DNA from: Laburnicola sp. R22_1
Taxonomy: Eukaryota; Ascomycota; Dothideomycetes; Pleosporales; Didymosphaeriaceae
Length of the DNA stretch: 64,000 nt
Assembly: GCA_014281115.1 (NCBI GenBank)
Contig: JACONQ010000002.1
Location: 3,162,001 to 3,226,000 of the forward strand
Reading direction: 5' to 3'
The notes beneath the pieces were generated by a model, which was not told the origin of the DNA, did not search any database, and saw nothing but the letters and a program-made list of their open reading frames with translations. The stretch's first letter is position 1. Each line of letters opens with the position of its first letter. This document shows positions 11,001 through 21,062 of the stretch, in pieces. Position numbers and translations under genes: made by a program.

Positions 11001-11640
11001 AAGAGAAAAGAAACCCCGCCAGAGCCCCGAATCCTCCCCCACAAAGCTTTACCTCCTCGAGGTCCTAGTTGATACTGCTGCTGCCGCCATTGTTGTTGCT
11101 GCTGCTGCCGCCGTTCCCACCACCCTGCCTTCCCAAACAACCAAGGACAAAAAAAACAATAAACGCGCTAGGAAACAGGGGTGCTCAAAAGAAAGGGAAA
11201 AGGGAAGAAAAGAGAAGAAATACGTACGTAGCACCCGGCGCCAGCCCCGCCGACCAGAAATCATACGCCGCAACCCCCGGCCTCCTCATCAACGTTCCCC
11301 GTGCCCGTCCCTGGAGGAAAATCACCTCCCCCCCATCACGGTGGAGATGCGCGACGCCCAGGATGACGCAGTTGTTGCCGTTCTGGTCCCACCACCCCAG
11401 CTCGTAGCTGCAGTGGTCGTGCGGCCCCTGGTGCCCGGGCTTGAAGACCCACACGTAGGACTGGTGGGTGTTGGGCGGCGAGCTGGGGAGGAAGGGGCCG
11501 TCGCGGAGGAAGAGTGCTGTGAGGGAGTGGTGGGGGAGGGATTGGAAGGCGGCGTAGAGGGAGGGGCGGTCCTTGTGGTCGGAGCCGCAGGCGACAGGGT
11601 CGAAGAAGAGGCGGTTGAGGGGGTTGTTGGGCTGTGCCAT
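11000..11640 (-). CDS. Small hypothetical protein with CAG-rich intron
   Basis: The main exon runs 11640 to about 11224 (139 codons, from MAQPNNPLNRLFFDP to GLAPGATY). It contains a well-ordered block (VWVFKPGHQGPHDHCSYELGWWD and GVAHLHRDGGEVIFLQGRARG), rich in His and aromatic residues. This is vaguely cupin-like, but I do not recognise a family. A donor at 11223 (gtattt) and an acceptor ending at 11065 (ctag) would join to DLEEVKLCGGGFGALAGF in phase. The 159 bp intron would then hold the CTG/CAG-rich stretch at 11077-11115. The 3' end is unresolved because a polypyrimidine region follows; the stated lower limit is approximate. Confidence 0.5.
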
Positions 11641-12186
11641 TGGTGTTGTTGTTGTTGTTGTTGATGGTGGTGGTGTGGTGGTGTGGAGGTGGAGATAGCC
11701 TGGGAAGGGGAGTGGGGGGATGGGAGAGGAAGGTATTTATGGGAGGGTGAAAGACGCTAGCGGACGGTGAACGGTACGGTGAGGGTGAAGAGGTGATGGA
11801 TTAGAGGGAGGAGGGAGGGGAGGTGCGGTGAGTGAAGGTGAATATTACTAATTAGTGGATTTAAAGAGATATAAGATTAGAGGGAGTGAAGAGGCAAGGT
11901 TTGATGAGTGAAAGTGAACATTTACTAATTAGTAGATTCTAAGAGGTGTGAGAGTGAAGAGCAAAGGGCGTGAGAAGAGCAAAGTGCGTAAGAAGAGCAA
12001 AGTGCGCTAGAGAAGCAAAGTACGCAAGAAGAGCAAGGTTACTACCCTATATTACCGTAAGAACTTGCGTATAAGATGAACCAAAATACCATTATAAGAA
12101 ATATAGTTTAGCGTTCGAACAAAGCAAGAACCAGATACCAGTGCCATCTCCATCTCACTCTCAATCCCCCATCGATTAAAAAATAC
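11641..12186. repeat. Intergenic region with imperfect tandem repeats
   Basis: Two copies of a roughly 75 bp purine-rich unit centred on TTACTAATTAG (about 11850 and 11924) are followed at 11955-12035 by about five imperfect 17-19 bp units built on AAGAGCAAAGTGCGT. No gene is supported. Confidence 0.65.
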
Positions 12187-13394
12187 CTACATCCCAGTCT
12201 TCCCTTCTCTCTCGTCCACCAACGGCCAGGAAACCTCACTCGGTGATGTCGGCAGGTTACTCGTCAGCGCCAGTCCAACGAGTACAGGACTTGGTTTCCT
12301 GGTCGGCACAGCCATACCAACGCTGAGCACCTCCAGCCCATCTCCAGTAGGGTTCGGCTCAGAAGGTTGGTATGTAGATGGTGCGATAAGGGACGGAGTA
12401 TTCGAGCGCGAATGCGAGGGGGAAGACATGGGAATAGATCTTACGCTGCCGGCGCGTATGATGGAGACTTTGGATGCGGATTCGATAGTCCATTCTGGGT
12501 CATATTTGTGTCTGGCTTGGGCACCCGGTCGGAAAAAAGCGCTGAAGGCGAGGCTGCGACGCGGAGGGGAGGGCGCGCTGGTAGGAACGGATTGCTTGCG
12601 GCGGCGGTAGATAGCGTAGGCCATTGCACCTGCGATCATGAGGAACCCAAGGGTGACGCCTATACCTATACCGGCTTTTGCACCAGCGCTCAAACACAAC
12701 CTAGTGGGGAGTGGTGCAAGGTCCAGTAGTGGCGAGGCAGTGACTTGCGCGGAGGCCAGTGTAGCATCTTCAGCGGGGATTGGCATAGTGATTGTGAGGG
12801 TTGGGGTGGCAACATATATAGTTATTGAGGTGGTCATCGTGAGTTCGACTGTCGCAGACGGTGGACTCGGGTCGGCTGAGCTTGTTGGCTCCGGTGCAAG
12901 GTCGTTGGATAAACTTCTCATATTGTCGGTGCTGGAGGGTGCTAGGACTGGTATACCAACGACAGGGATGCTGGGTTTGATGTGCGAAGAAGTCATCATA
13001 ACAAGACGGTCCGATGATTCCCCCATGGCGCTGTCTTGGACTGTCAAAGTCGCTATAGGCGCCATATCCCCTTCATATTCTTGGTCTGCGGCGGCTTGGT
13101 CACCATCTTGCGAGTAGTCGTCCCCAGAATGACCCTACAAAGAGTGTCAGCAAAGCAAGTACGTACGGACATCTTGCCACCACTCACCGGTTCATTAAGA
13201 CCAAACCATATTCCGCCGTCATCACCGCCCCCCTCATCGTCGGTGTATTCACCATCACCACCCAGAAAATTAGCATGCACGTCCTGCGGCGCCCCACCAT
13301 TAACGCCAACCTGACCCTGAACGAACTGAACAAATGGAAGAATACAAATAGCAATCCAGCACAGCCAGACCATCACGCTGCTCTTGCAAACCAT
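12187..13394 (-). CDS. Secreted single-pass membrane protein (Mid2/Wsc-like layout)
   Basis: Two exons, 13394-13188 and 13134-12187, joined in phase across a 53 bp intron (gtgagt...ttgtag), give 384 residues. Residues 1-27 are a clear signal peptide (hydrophobic VMVWLCWIAICILPFVQFVQG). The ectodomain is first Gly/Asp-rich and acidic, then Ser/Thr/Pro-rich and probably O-glycosylated. One membrane segment follows (AGIGIGVTLGFLMIAGAMAYAIY, about residues 224-246) with an immediate YRRRK stop-transfer. The cytoplasmic tail is Ser/Pro/Arg-rich. This is the plan of fungal cell-wall stress sensors and related SKG6/Mid2-type proteins, but no Cys-rich WSC domain is present. Sensor function is only inferred from layout. 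Confidence 0.75.
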
Positions 13395-14836
13395 CGCGAA
13401 AAGGACACCAACATGAGATCAAAAAAAAGAACCAAAAACGAACGTTGAGTTGAGCGAGGGAGGCAAGGGGAGAGTTCGAGAAGCAGATCAGCTGAACGAC
13501 ATTCATCGCGGTTCGCTGCTGATTTGGAATTCGGAAAGATTGTTGTACAGTGTCATATCCCTGCTGACATCGAATGAGGAACGACTAACTTTGGACTTCT
13601 GCCTTATTGCCTTGCCACAGAAACCAGAATTGCCTCAGATAAATGGTGGCCGCATACACTGCGCAATCAGCCGCATGTGTTCTACCATTGGTAAAATTTG
13701 TCTTTTGAATATGTTCTGTGAAGTAAGCCTGTTTGATGAGATTTGCGCGGGTGCTCGATAGGATGGGGTGTAATGGCTTGATGCGATCTCGTATAGGCTG
13801 AAGTTGGTGGCCAGCGTTCGAAATGCGGGGAGATGAGGGGACTGAATATTTGTTTCCATTAATGGAAGTTCAGCGGATAGTGTGTTAGAAGTTTGTACTG
13901 CCGACCGCGTGGCACCATTCCGGTGCTTTCTGCCTGTAGCCGCATGTCGCCTTGGAAAAACAAAACGCAACCTTTTCATTAAAAACCGCCCTATCCCTCT
14001 GCGAAAAGTCCGATGTAGGAGACTTCTTCAGCAAAACATTCAAATACACAGAGCAAGCCATATAATAAAATCAAGATTGCCCACCGAAGACAGCAAAAAA
14101 GTTCCCCAAATGAAGGAACAGCCACCACGTTTTACCGCGTCGTACCCAGTACCACCACAAGTGCTCGGGCACGTATGTCGCCGAAGACTCGCAGCAGGCA
14201 TGCGCCGTCCGACGTGGACAAGAGTCCCTGGCGCACGGAAAGATGATTTCATCCGCGTTCCTGGTGGTGCTAGGGTAGAAACTCTTACCGAAGCATGTGG
14301 CAAAGAGCCGAGCTTCACATGAGCGCTCCGACTCACATGCCTGCTATCGCGATGGGCGACCAAATATGAAAATCCGGGGATGGGGAAATTCATGCAGAGC
14401 TGCACCGAGATAAGCGGTCCAGATGGTTGGAAAGAGAACGGCTGACGGGCAAGGATTTGAGCCCTGGAGAGCGGATAGACACCAGACCGGGTGCGCCTAG
14501 ATCACGCTAGCCAAGTGCATCTGATACTAGCTGATTCACTTCGCACGTCGCATACATCATTCCGTTCCTCAAATAGATTTACAACCTACTAGTGCCTCCT
14601 GTTTACCCCTCTCTGTGTATTGTGTGGACTCGAACTAGGTTAGAATCTCCCACGACGACGGTCATTCAACAGATATACAACCTCAAGCTAGTTTAGAGAC
14701 TATATGGTGTGCCCTAGGATAGATAATCCAGTGCGTACGTAATGAGTCCCCAGACTTTGAAATAATACTGTTACTCCTATAGGCATCTGTTGCTAATGCA
14801 GATCACTACTAGTCGCAGCGAGTACCTGTAAGCTTG
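13395..14836. other. Intergenic region without a supported gene
   Basis: 1.4 kb. Open frames of 100-150 codons occur on both strands but show no domain, signal peptide or consistent splice pattern. A tRNA-like A-box/B-box pair lies on the minus strand at about 14450-14515 but does not fold as a tRNA. Confidence 0.5.
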
Positions 14837-14838
14837 TA

Positions 14839-16623
14839 AGCTCGCGCACAAGGAACTCGCGCACCCCTAGTACTCGCGCACCCCACCAAATCGCGCACCC
14901 GCACAAAAAAGACGCGTATTTTATTAACGCCTATTCTAATTGCCACTCCATGCACATAGATTGAAAGGTAGTATCAGGCGCTGCCCTCCCTGTAGCTACA
15001 GCACGCCTCTGAGCTCTAGGCCTAGAGCTCTGAGCTTCTGCAGCAGCAGCTTGATCAACTGTACGCTTGATACTCTCAATATCAGCAAATCTTTGGTTGT
15101 AATCTACAGTGATTCGTTTCCGCTTTTTCTGAGAGCTAGTAGCCTCTAGTTGATACTGTAGGCGAGAGATTATTGATTCCTGCTTTGCTGCTCGACTATT
15201 GCTAATAGCTATTGCCTTGCTCATTTTTGGAATGCCTGGCGCGTAGGTTTTAATAGCTCTTGTGACCTCTCAATATGTTTCTGAGTTGCGTACACGTCCT
15301 GAGGTTTCTGAGGGGTGCGATAGAGCGTATTGATCGCGTTGAGGTCCTGAGGTAGGCGTGGCGGCGTTGCTGGCCTGCCTATAACCTGTGAGGATAGAAG
15401 TACCTGATTAGGGTTATAGGGAACAAGACCAGCAGCGCGCCAGCCAGCCCGAATCACCCTCTCTGAGAGGCCTTCCTCTCTGGCTAGGTGGTAGTAGCTA
15501 ATAAAGCGCGCCTTCTTAATAGGCGCGGCGTCGTCGAGGCTCGCCAGGTCGCGTATGTGATTTTTATAGTTCGACTTAATAACCGAGAACCCTGATAGAT
15601 CTAGCGGCTGTAGGAGGTGTGTTGAATGAGCTGGTAGAAATAGAAGCTCTACTCGAGCCTGCTTGCAAGCCCAGAGGAACTCAATATTCACATGGCTACT
15701 ATGCGCGTCGCAGAGGAGTAGCCGGTATTGGCTACCCTTAGGCGCTGATTCTGGTAGAAAGAGCCGGCGCAACCACTTAAGGCCTATCTCCTGCGAGGTC
15801 CACCCATTCTCTGAGGTTGTATAGAGCCAATTTGGTATAGATGCTGGAAACCAGGTTGTTTGTAGGCTCTGGCCTTTGAAAATAACAGCGCAGGGCAGCT
15901 TCTGCCCTGTAGCTGATACAGCCTCAATTATTGAGACCCACTTGCGATTCTCTGGCGACTTGATGTAAGCCTTTCTTTTTTGGCTATTTGCGAGCACCCT
16001 GGAGTTGGTACCTACACTAAGGGCAATACCAGTCTCATCAATATTCCAGATATTCTCTGCCTGTATGCCTAGCCTGATTCTGACGCGCTCAAATAGCTTA
16101 AGAAACGCGTTGATTTGTTCTGGTGTAGCTGCCTTAGCGCGGCTTGTATCTAGCTTTCTCCCTATAACAGAAGCAACGCGTGGGTTGCGCTGTATAAAGT
16201 GTTGCATCCACCTTTTGCCTAGAGGCTCTACGTCGCCGTTCATACGGAGAATTCGGGTCGCCATTTCTCGAGCGCGCGCGTGCGAGGAGGGTAGCCATTG
16301 GTATCCTGCTCAAGAATCCACTCTACTAGGAAGCTTTCTTGATCCGGTGTCAATCGCTGCTGGTTGGCGTGGCTGGCGCGTCTGTTCGCCATGCCACCTA
16401 GTCGATCGCGTAGGGTGGAGGGAGGAACACCGTAGGCCTTTGCGGCGGCTCGTTGGCTTGTAAAAACGCCAGCATTGTATTGCGCGATAGCAAATTGTAT
16501 ACTCTGCTCGCGTATATCCATATTGAACAAGAAGTGTTGATAAAATACGCGTCTTTGTGAGGGGGCGCGATTTGGTGGGGGTGCGCGAGAACTAGGGGTG
16601 CGCGAGTTCCTTGTGCGCGAGCT
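14839..16623 (-). mobile_element. Fot1/pogo-type DNA transposon with TA target duplication
   Basis: The element starts AGCTCGCGCAC and ends GTGCGCGAGCT and is flanked by TA on both sides (14837-14838 and 16624-16625). The inverted repeats extend about 58 bp with only a couple of differences and contain several copies of a CTCGCGCAC word, probably transposase-binding units. Total length is 1785 bp, the usual size for this family. One transposase gene fills the inside on the minus strand. The flanks to the right (16.63-16.85 kb) are AT-rich. Confidence 0.92.
14931..16530 (-). pseudogene. pogo/Fot1-type DDE transposase, broken by two frameshifts
   Basis: The N-terminal part (16530 to about 16270) is a helix-turn-helix DNA-binding region (FTSQRAAAKAYGVPPSTLRDRLGG). 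The frame then shifts by one base near 16275-16290 and continues through the DDE_1 core to 15221. Core landmarks are WNIDETGIAL (first Asp), LLLCDAHSSHVN (second Asp) and LPAHSTHLLQPLDLSGF. A second shift lies in the A-run at about 15222-15230. After it the coiled C-terminal part (MSKAIAISNSR... to the stop at 14931) follows in another frame. The catalytic Asp residues seen are intact, so the element probably died, or is misread, by small indels rather than by RIP-type stops. The ATG at 16264 is internal, not a start. Confidence 0.85.
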
Positions 16624-16625
16624 TA

Positions 16626-17181
16626 GATCTATAATTATCCTATGCCAAGCTCGCTTAGGCTCGCTTAGCAGTTCGAACGCGCTTTTTTTGTAATTACCTT
16701 TTTACGCTCTTTTTAATTACTAAGCAGGGGGCTCTGCTTTTTTTATTATGTTATTTAAGATAAAAGCCTTGGTTGTTCTACCCCTAGGTAGTTAATTTAA
16801 CGCCACATAGTTATCCTATATCTACAGTATACGAACCAAATCTTCCCAAGACATATAATCCACTACAGACACATTCTTGCTACACGCAGCCACCCAAGTG
16901 AGCCCTAAAGACAAGCAGAAAAACGAAAACTCCTCGAGTGAAACACCCGCGATAAATCCAAATACTTTAATGAAAAGGAATTCAGATAATAAGTAGTCGA
17001 ACTAACTCGCAACGCTCCAAAGAGTGGCTGGTATCACTGGTATAATAAATATAGCGCATAAACAAAACAAACGCTCGCACCGCACCGCACCACCATCAGC
17101 ACTACAACCAAAACACCCACCCAAAGCCCTCCCTCCTTCCCCATCAGACAGAGCTTCCAACCCATCCCACCACCCACCTCC
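16626..17181. other. AT-rich intergenic region
   Basis: About 550 bp. The first 230 bp are AT-rich with homopolymer runs and look like decayed repeat DNA. The rest is the 3' flank of DUR3. No gene seen. Confidence 0.5.
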
Positions 17182-19586
17182 TTACATCTTTGTCTTCTCC
17201 TCTACCGACTCCGCAGGCGGCGACTCTGTCCCCTGTCCATCCACTACCGTATGCCTCTTCAGCCCCTTGCCCATCAAATCCGCAAAAATCGCCTTACACG
17301 TCCTGACGCTCGTCTTCCTGCCCTCCCACAACGGATACAGCCCGACGCAAAACGCGCTACAAAACATCCAAAGAATACCCACGACAACCCAGCCGGTGAA
17401 GAACTTCTTGCCGAAGACGTAGCTCGAGCCGTACATGGGCATGGGCCACAGCACGAGGAAAGCAAGCGTCATGATGAGCGTCATCCAGCGCGCGATGCGC
17501 GACGCTTTGAGCAGCTTGGCTTGTTCTTCTTCTTCTTCCTCGGCGGTCGTGGTGCGGCGTTCGCCGGGGATGAGTTCGAGATCGACGTGCGCGGCGGAGG
17601 CGAGGTCGTGGTCGTCGCCTTTGCGGATGGCTTTCATGGAGAGCCAGTCGTAGTTTTGAGGGCCGAGGGCGTAGGTGAGTACGGGGACGAAGATGACGGG
17701 CGAGAGGAGGGCGACTACGTTGCCTGCGAGCATGGGGTTGTTGGCACCGGTTGAGGCGACGGTGAGCTCGCCGGATTCCTTTTTGGCGGTGACGAGCCAG
17801 GCGATCAGGGAGCAGGTGAAGCCGAGCGGTGGGGACAGGGTCGCAGCGTACCAATTTTGCTTACTCCACATAAGGGTCATGGTGGCTGGGAGGACAGCAG
17901 AAGAGATGATGACGCCCATAAGGAGGTAGAGGTAGCCCATGGAAATCCCAATATAGTATAGACCCGTAGACCAGGCAGCCATGGCAACGGCAAAACCGAC
18001 GACCATGACATGAGACATGTAGATGAGCTGTCTTCCCGTAGCCCTAGGGTTAATATATGTCTTGTAGAAATCGTATGTGAAGATGCTTGAAACAGCAATC
18101 AGCGAGGCACTCATGGAACTAGTAACAGCCATGAACACAAGAATGAGGGTAGCAGCAGCGCCTCCGCTACCCAACATAGCCACTGCAGCATTAGGCAGTA
18201 CCAGACCTGCGGAAACATCGGCGGCTGGAATGCGATTGGGATAGGTAGGGAAGACAGGGTTGCTTTCCAAAGCGATAGCAGCGAGACCCATCGTCGTTGC
18301 GGCCAACCAAGGAATGGCGAACCAAGAAAGGCCGCCCATGATGTATCCGGGAAGCGCGTCGACCGGGCTAGCGGCGATAGCCTTGTTGTAGTATCCGTTA
18401 TCCATGAAGACTGTTCCGAAGTTGCCCACGATATTGATGACGAAGAATACGGCACCCTCCTTTGAGCGCATTGTAAGGTACGATCCTCCCGCATTGCCTA
18501 TCGTTCAGCCATTAGTGAGGGTCATATGAAGCGCGTCAAAGCATCGTACCTTCAACCGGGTGCTTCTTCGAAGCTTCAACCAAGAGGTCGAAGACCTTTG
18601 AAGGGCTTCCGAGATTGGCGTTTGTGGCATAAGCAGTGAAGGCGAACATGAGAAGGATTATAAGAATAACAACTGTATGTACGTAGTCGGTCAAGAAGGT
18701 CGCTTTGATGCCTCCGAACAGAGTATAGATGACGACACCGACCGGGAGAAGGAAACAGGCTGCCGCGGTAGGCATTCCGGTGAGCTATTTTAATCAGCAC
18801 CACTGCATGGCAAGGAGTATACGGCGAAGGTTCCGCTTCGACCGTGAACATGTACAAGTCACATGACGTAGGGGGAACTCACCGATGTGACGACGGCAGA
18901 ACCGCCTGTAAGCAACATGGAAGTAACCAGAATATTCGTGAAAAGACCAAAGACCATGAACACAATATGCGTGACGGCCCCGTAGCGCGCTCTGATGACC
19001 TCAAGGAAGGTATGCGCGTTTGGTGCTCTGCGTTTCAATTCAATGGCGATGGTAGCGAAGAGGATGATCTGAACAGTGGCACCAGACGCGTACCAAAAAG
19101 GGCCAGAGACGCCGTAATTGTATGCCACGGCGCTACTCTGCAATAGAGTCGCGGCCCAAGTCCAAGAAGAGACGACTGCGGAAGCGACAAGCCCAGATTT
19201 GACGGTACGGCCAGCAGTGCTGAACATCTCTGAAGTCTGTAGCTCATTGTTGTAGCTGTGAAGAGTTAGTTTTGAGCAATATGTGCAAGCACGCGTTGCG
19301 CTGGTAACGAATTGAAAGTGCCTCAAGACAGCATATAACATGATGATGAAGACAGCACACTAAACGCATGCATGGAAACACCCGATGAGTAGCGCGTATT
19401 AAGGATGATGGAAAAGCTCGACGTACCGTTTGAGCACGAACGTTGTCAGGATCATGAAAAACCTGTTGCATAGTCAGTACCAATGCTTTTCCATCCCAGA
19501 CGTTGTTCGACATACGAGAAGGCGAAGCCTAAACCGATTACGACGCCATAACCAACAGCTTGCGAAAGTGGAGGAGGATTCGCCAT
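17182..19586 (-). CDS. dur3: Urea active transporter DUR3 (SSS family)
   Basis: Five exons join in phase: 19586-19516, 19462-19427, 19255-18883, 18784-18550 and 18497-17182, giving 676 residues, close to the usual length. The product is a polytopic sodium:solute-symporter-family protein. Highly characteristic stretches are [70 protein letters not shown] and [15 protein letters not shown]. The protein ends with a hydrophilic cytosolic tail containing a run of Glu. Fungal Dur3 imports urea (and polyamines in yeast) with protons across the plasma membrane and is normally under nitrogen catabolite control. All five exon borders are canonical and I see no damage. Confidence 0.93.
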
Positions 19587-21062
19587 GGTTGTTGTCTTCA
19601 AGTTGAATGGGCAGTGAGTGGAAGCGGCAGCTCTGAATTTGACAATCCGCAGGCTTTGTTCAAGCCCTTGCGGATCGAGGGGCCGATGGGTTTATATGCT
19701 CACCGGCGAGCAGCTTCAGGCGCTGCACAAGAGATACTAACACCTAGCGCTCCTGCAAACGGCGAGACTGATGAAGCCTGAGAAGATGGAAAGAAACGGC
19801 CAGCTCGAGACCGACAGCCCTCGCATGATCAGCAAGCAGCGAATTGTAAGACCCTGCGATAAAATCCCCGGCAAAGAGTGTAAACGCCTCTAAGTGGAGC
19901 CGTGGGGTAGTTATCCATGGTCGAAAGAGGAACGAGTCGCAATGTTTGGACGAGAGCCTGGAAGAACTGATAAGGAAGCGAGATGCTGTCGAGATAAGAC
20001 CTGTAACGGCGAGCTGTCTGGTTTAGTCACGTAGCATTGGGTCGCGTGTCATTTCAGCAAGCCCACCTTTGAGGCGCAAAAGGCTTTGAAAAGCAAGCAA
20101 AAGCTCAAGCATGGCCGCGAAAAGCTGAGGTTGAGCCCAAGACGGTGACGGAACGTGTGGTTCTAGCGGTTCATTTCGCAGCGTGTGATTGGTGGCTGGC
20201 GGAATCCTTATCTCAGTTCCGAGGTGGGGCATCTCGAGTTGACGATACTCGATTGTGTTGCTAATCGAACCGTGAGGAGCAGATAAGATGCGTGACTGTG
20301 TCGCCGATATCGCTTCCGCAGGGGTTATGATGATGGAAGAACAGAAATGTCCTGGCCGACAAAGCCTCAGGCGTGAAACTCCTCTGCACATCACTGCCAT
20401 GTTGTAATGGCTAGATACTCACAGAGGATACTACTTGATTCAACTGCATACATAGTTCAGTCTGCGGGCACTATATGCCATGGAGCAGGCTGCCGGGCCA
20501 ATATGGATCACGTGATGGAATGATTCAGCATAGCTACCATACTGTTTGCTGTAATCAATTGATGTTTGCTGTAAGTTACGAGTCTGGCCGGCCTTGGAAA
20601 GACGAAATGCATGTGAAGATGTGAGCGGTCAGGACGCACCTTCCGTAGACACAACACTGCGGCTTGGCAATGCAAGAGCGATCTTCCCGAAACGGACGTG
20701 ACAAGTCCAAAAGGGCGGCTGCCAAGCACAAAGGGCGTAGCTGGCTCCATCTTGAAGAGGCCTCGATGCCTCCACTCCGGACTCCTCCATCGCTTTACTT
20801 CATTTTCTATGCTAGCCCTGAGATTCAAGTCCCACCGGCACCATTATTCAACGCGAGCGGCAACTGGACCCTATCTCACGGAACATATCAATCAACCAGT
20901 CACGGGCTCAAGTAGAAGGGTTTGAACGTATGCCAATGGCACTTGTGAACAATTACATGCTATCTCTTCGCCCATCTCTGCTCACTTTTATGATATAGGG
21001 GCGCGGCATGATCAGCCACAGAGCACATTCTCAATGCATCTGGGTAGAGAAACAGGAGACAA
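19587..21062. other. Intergenic region carrying the DUR3 promoter
   Basis: 1.5 kb between the DUR3 start (minus strand) and the end of the nucleoside transporter gene. A 125-codon minus-strand frame at 20023-20400 lacks family features and is not called. Confidence 0.6.
19857..20286. promoter_or_regulatory. Cluster of GATA-type (HGATAR) sites upstream of DUR3
   Basis: Four matches to HGATAR lie 270-700 bp upstream of the DUR3 start: CGATAA at 19857, AGATAA at 19992, TTATCT (reverse of AGATAA) at 20208 and AGATAA at 20281. AreA/NIT2-type GATA factors bind such sites in nitrogen-regulated fungal promoters. The motif is short and the cluster could be chance; the link rests on the identity of the downstream gene. 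Confidence 0.4.

Noticed and set aside
14450..14515. tRNA-like sequence on the minus strand (B-box like GGGCTCAAATCC and A-box like TGGCTAGCGTG)
   Set aside because: A T-arm and part of a D-arm can be drawn, but the anticodon loop is six bases and the acceptor strands do not pair. At best a tRNA-derived relic.
16264..16266. ATG used as start of the pogo transposase core
   Set aside because: The protein similarity continues upstream in another frame through the helix-turn-helix region, so this ATG is internal and the gene is frameshifted.
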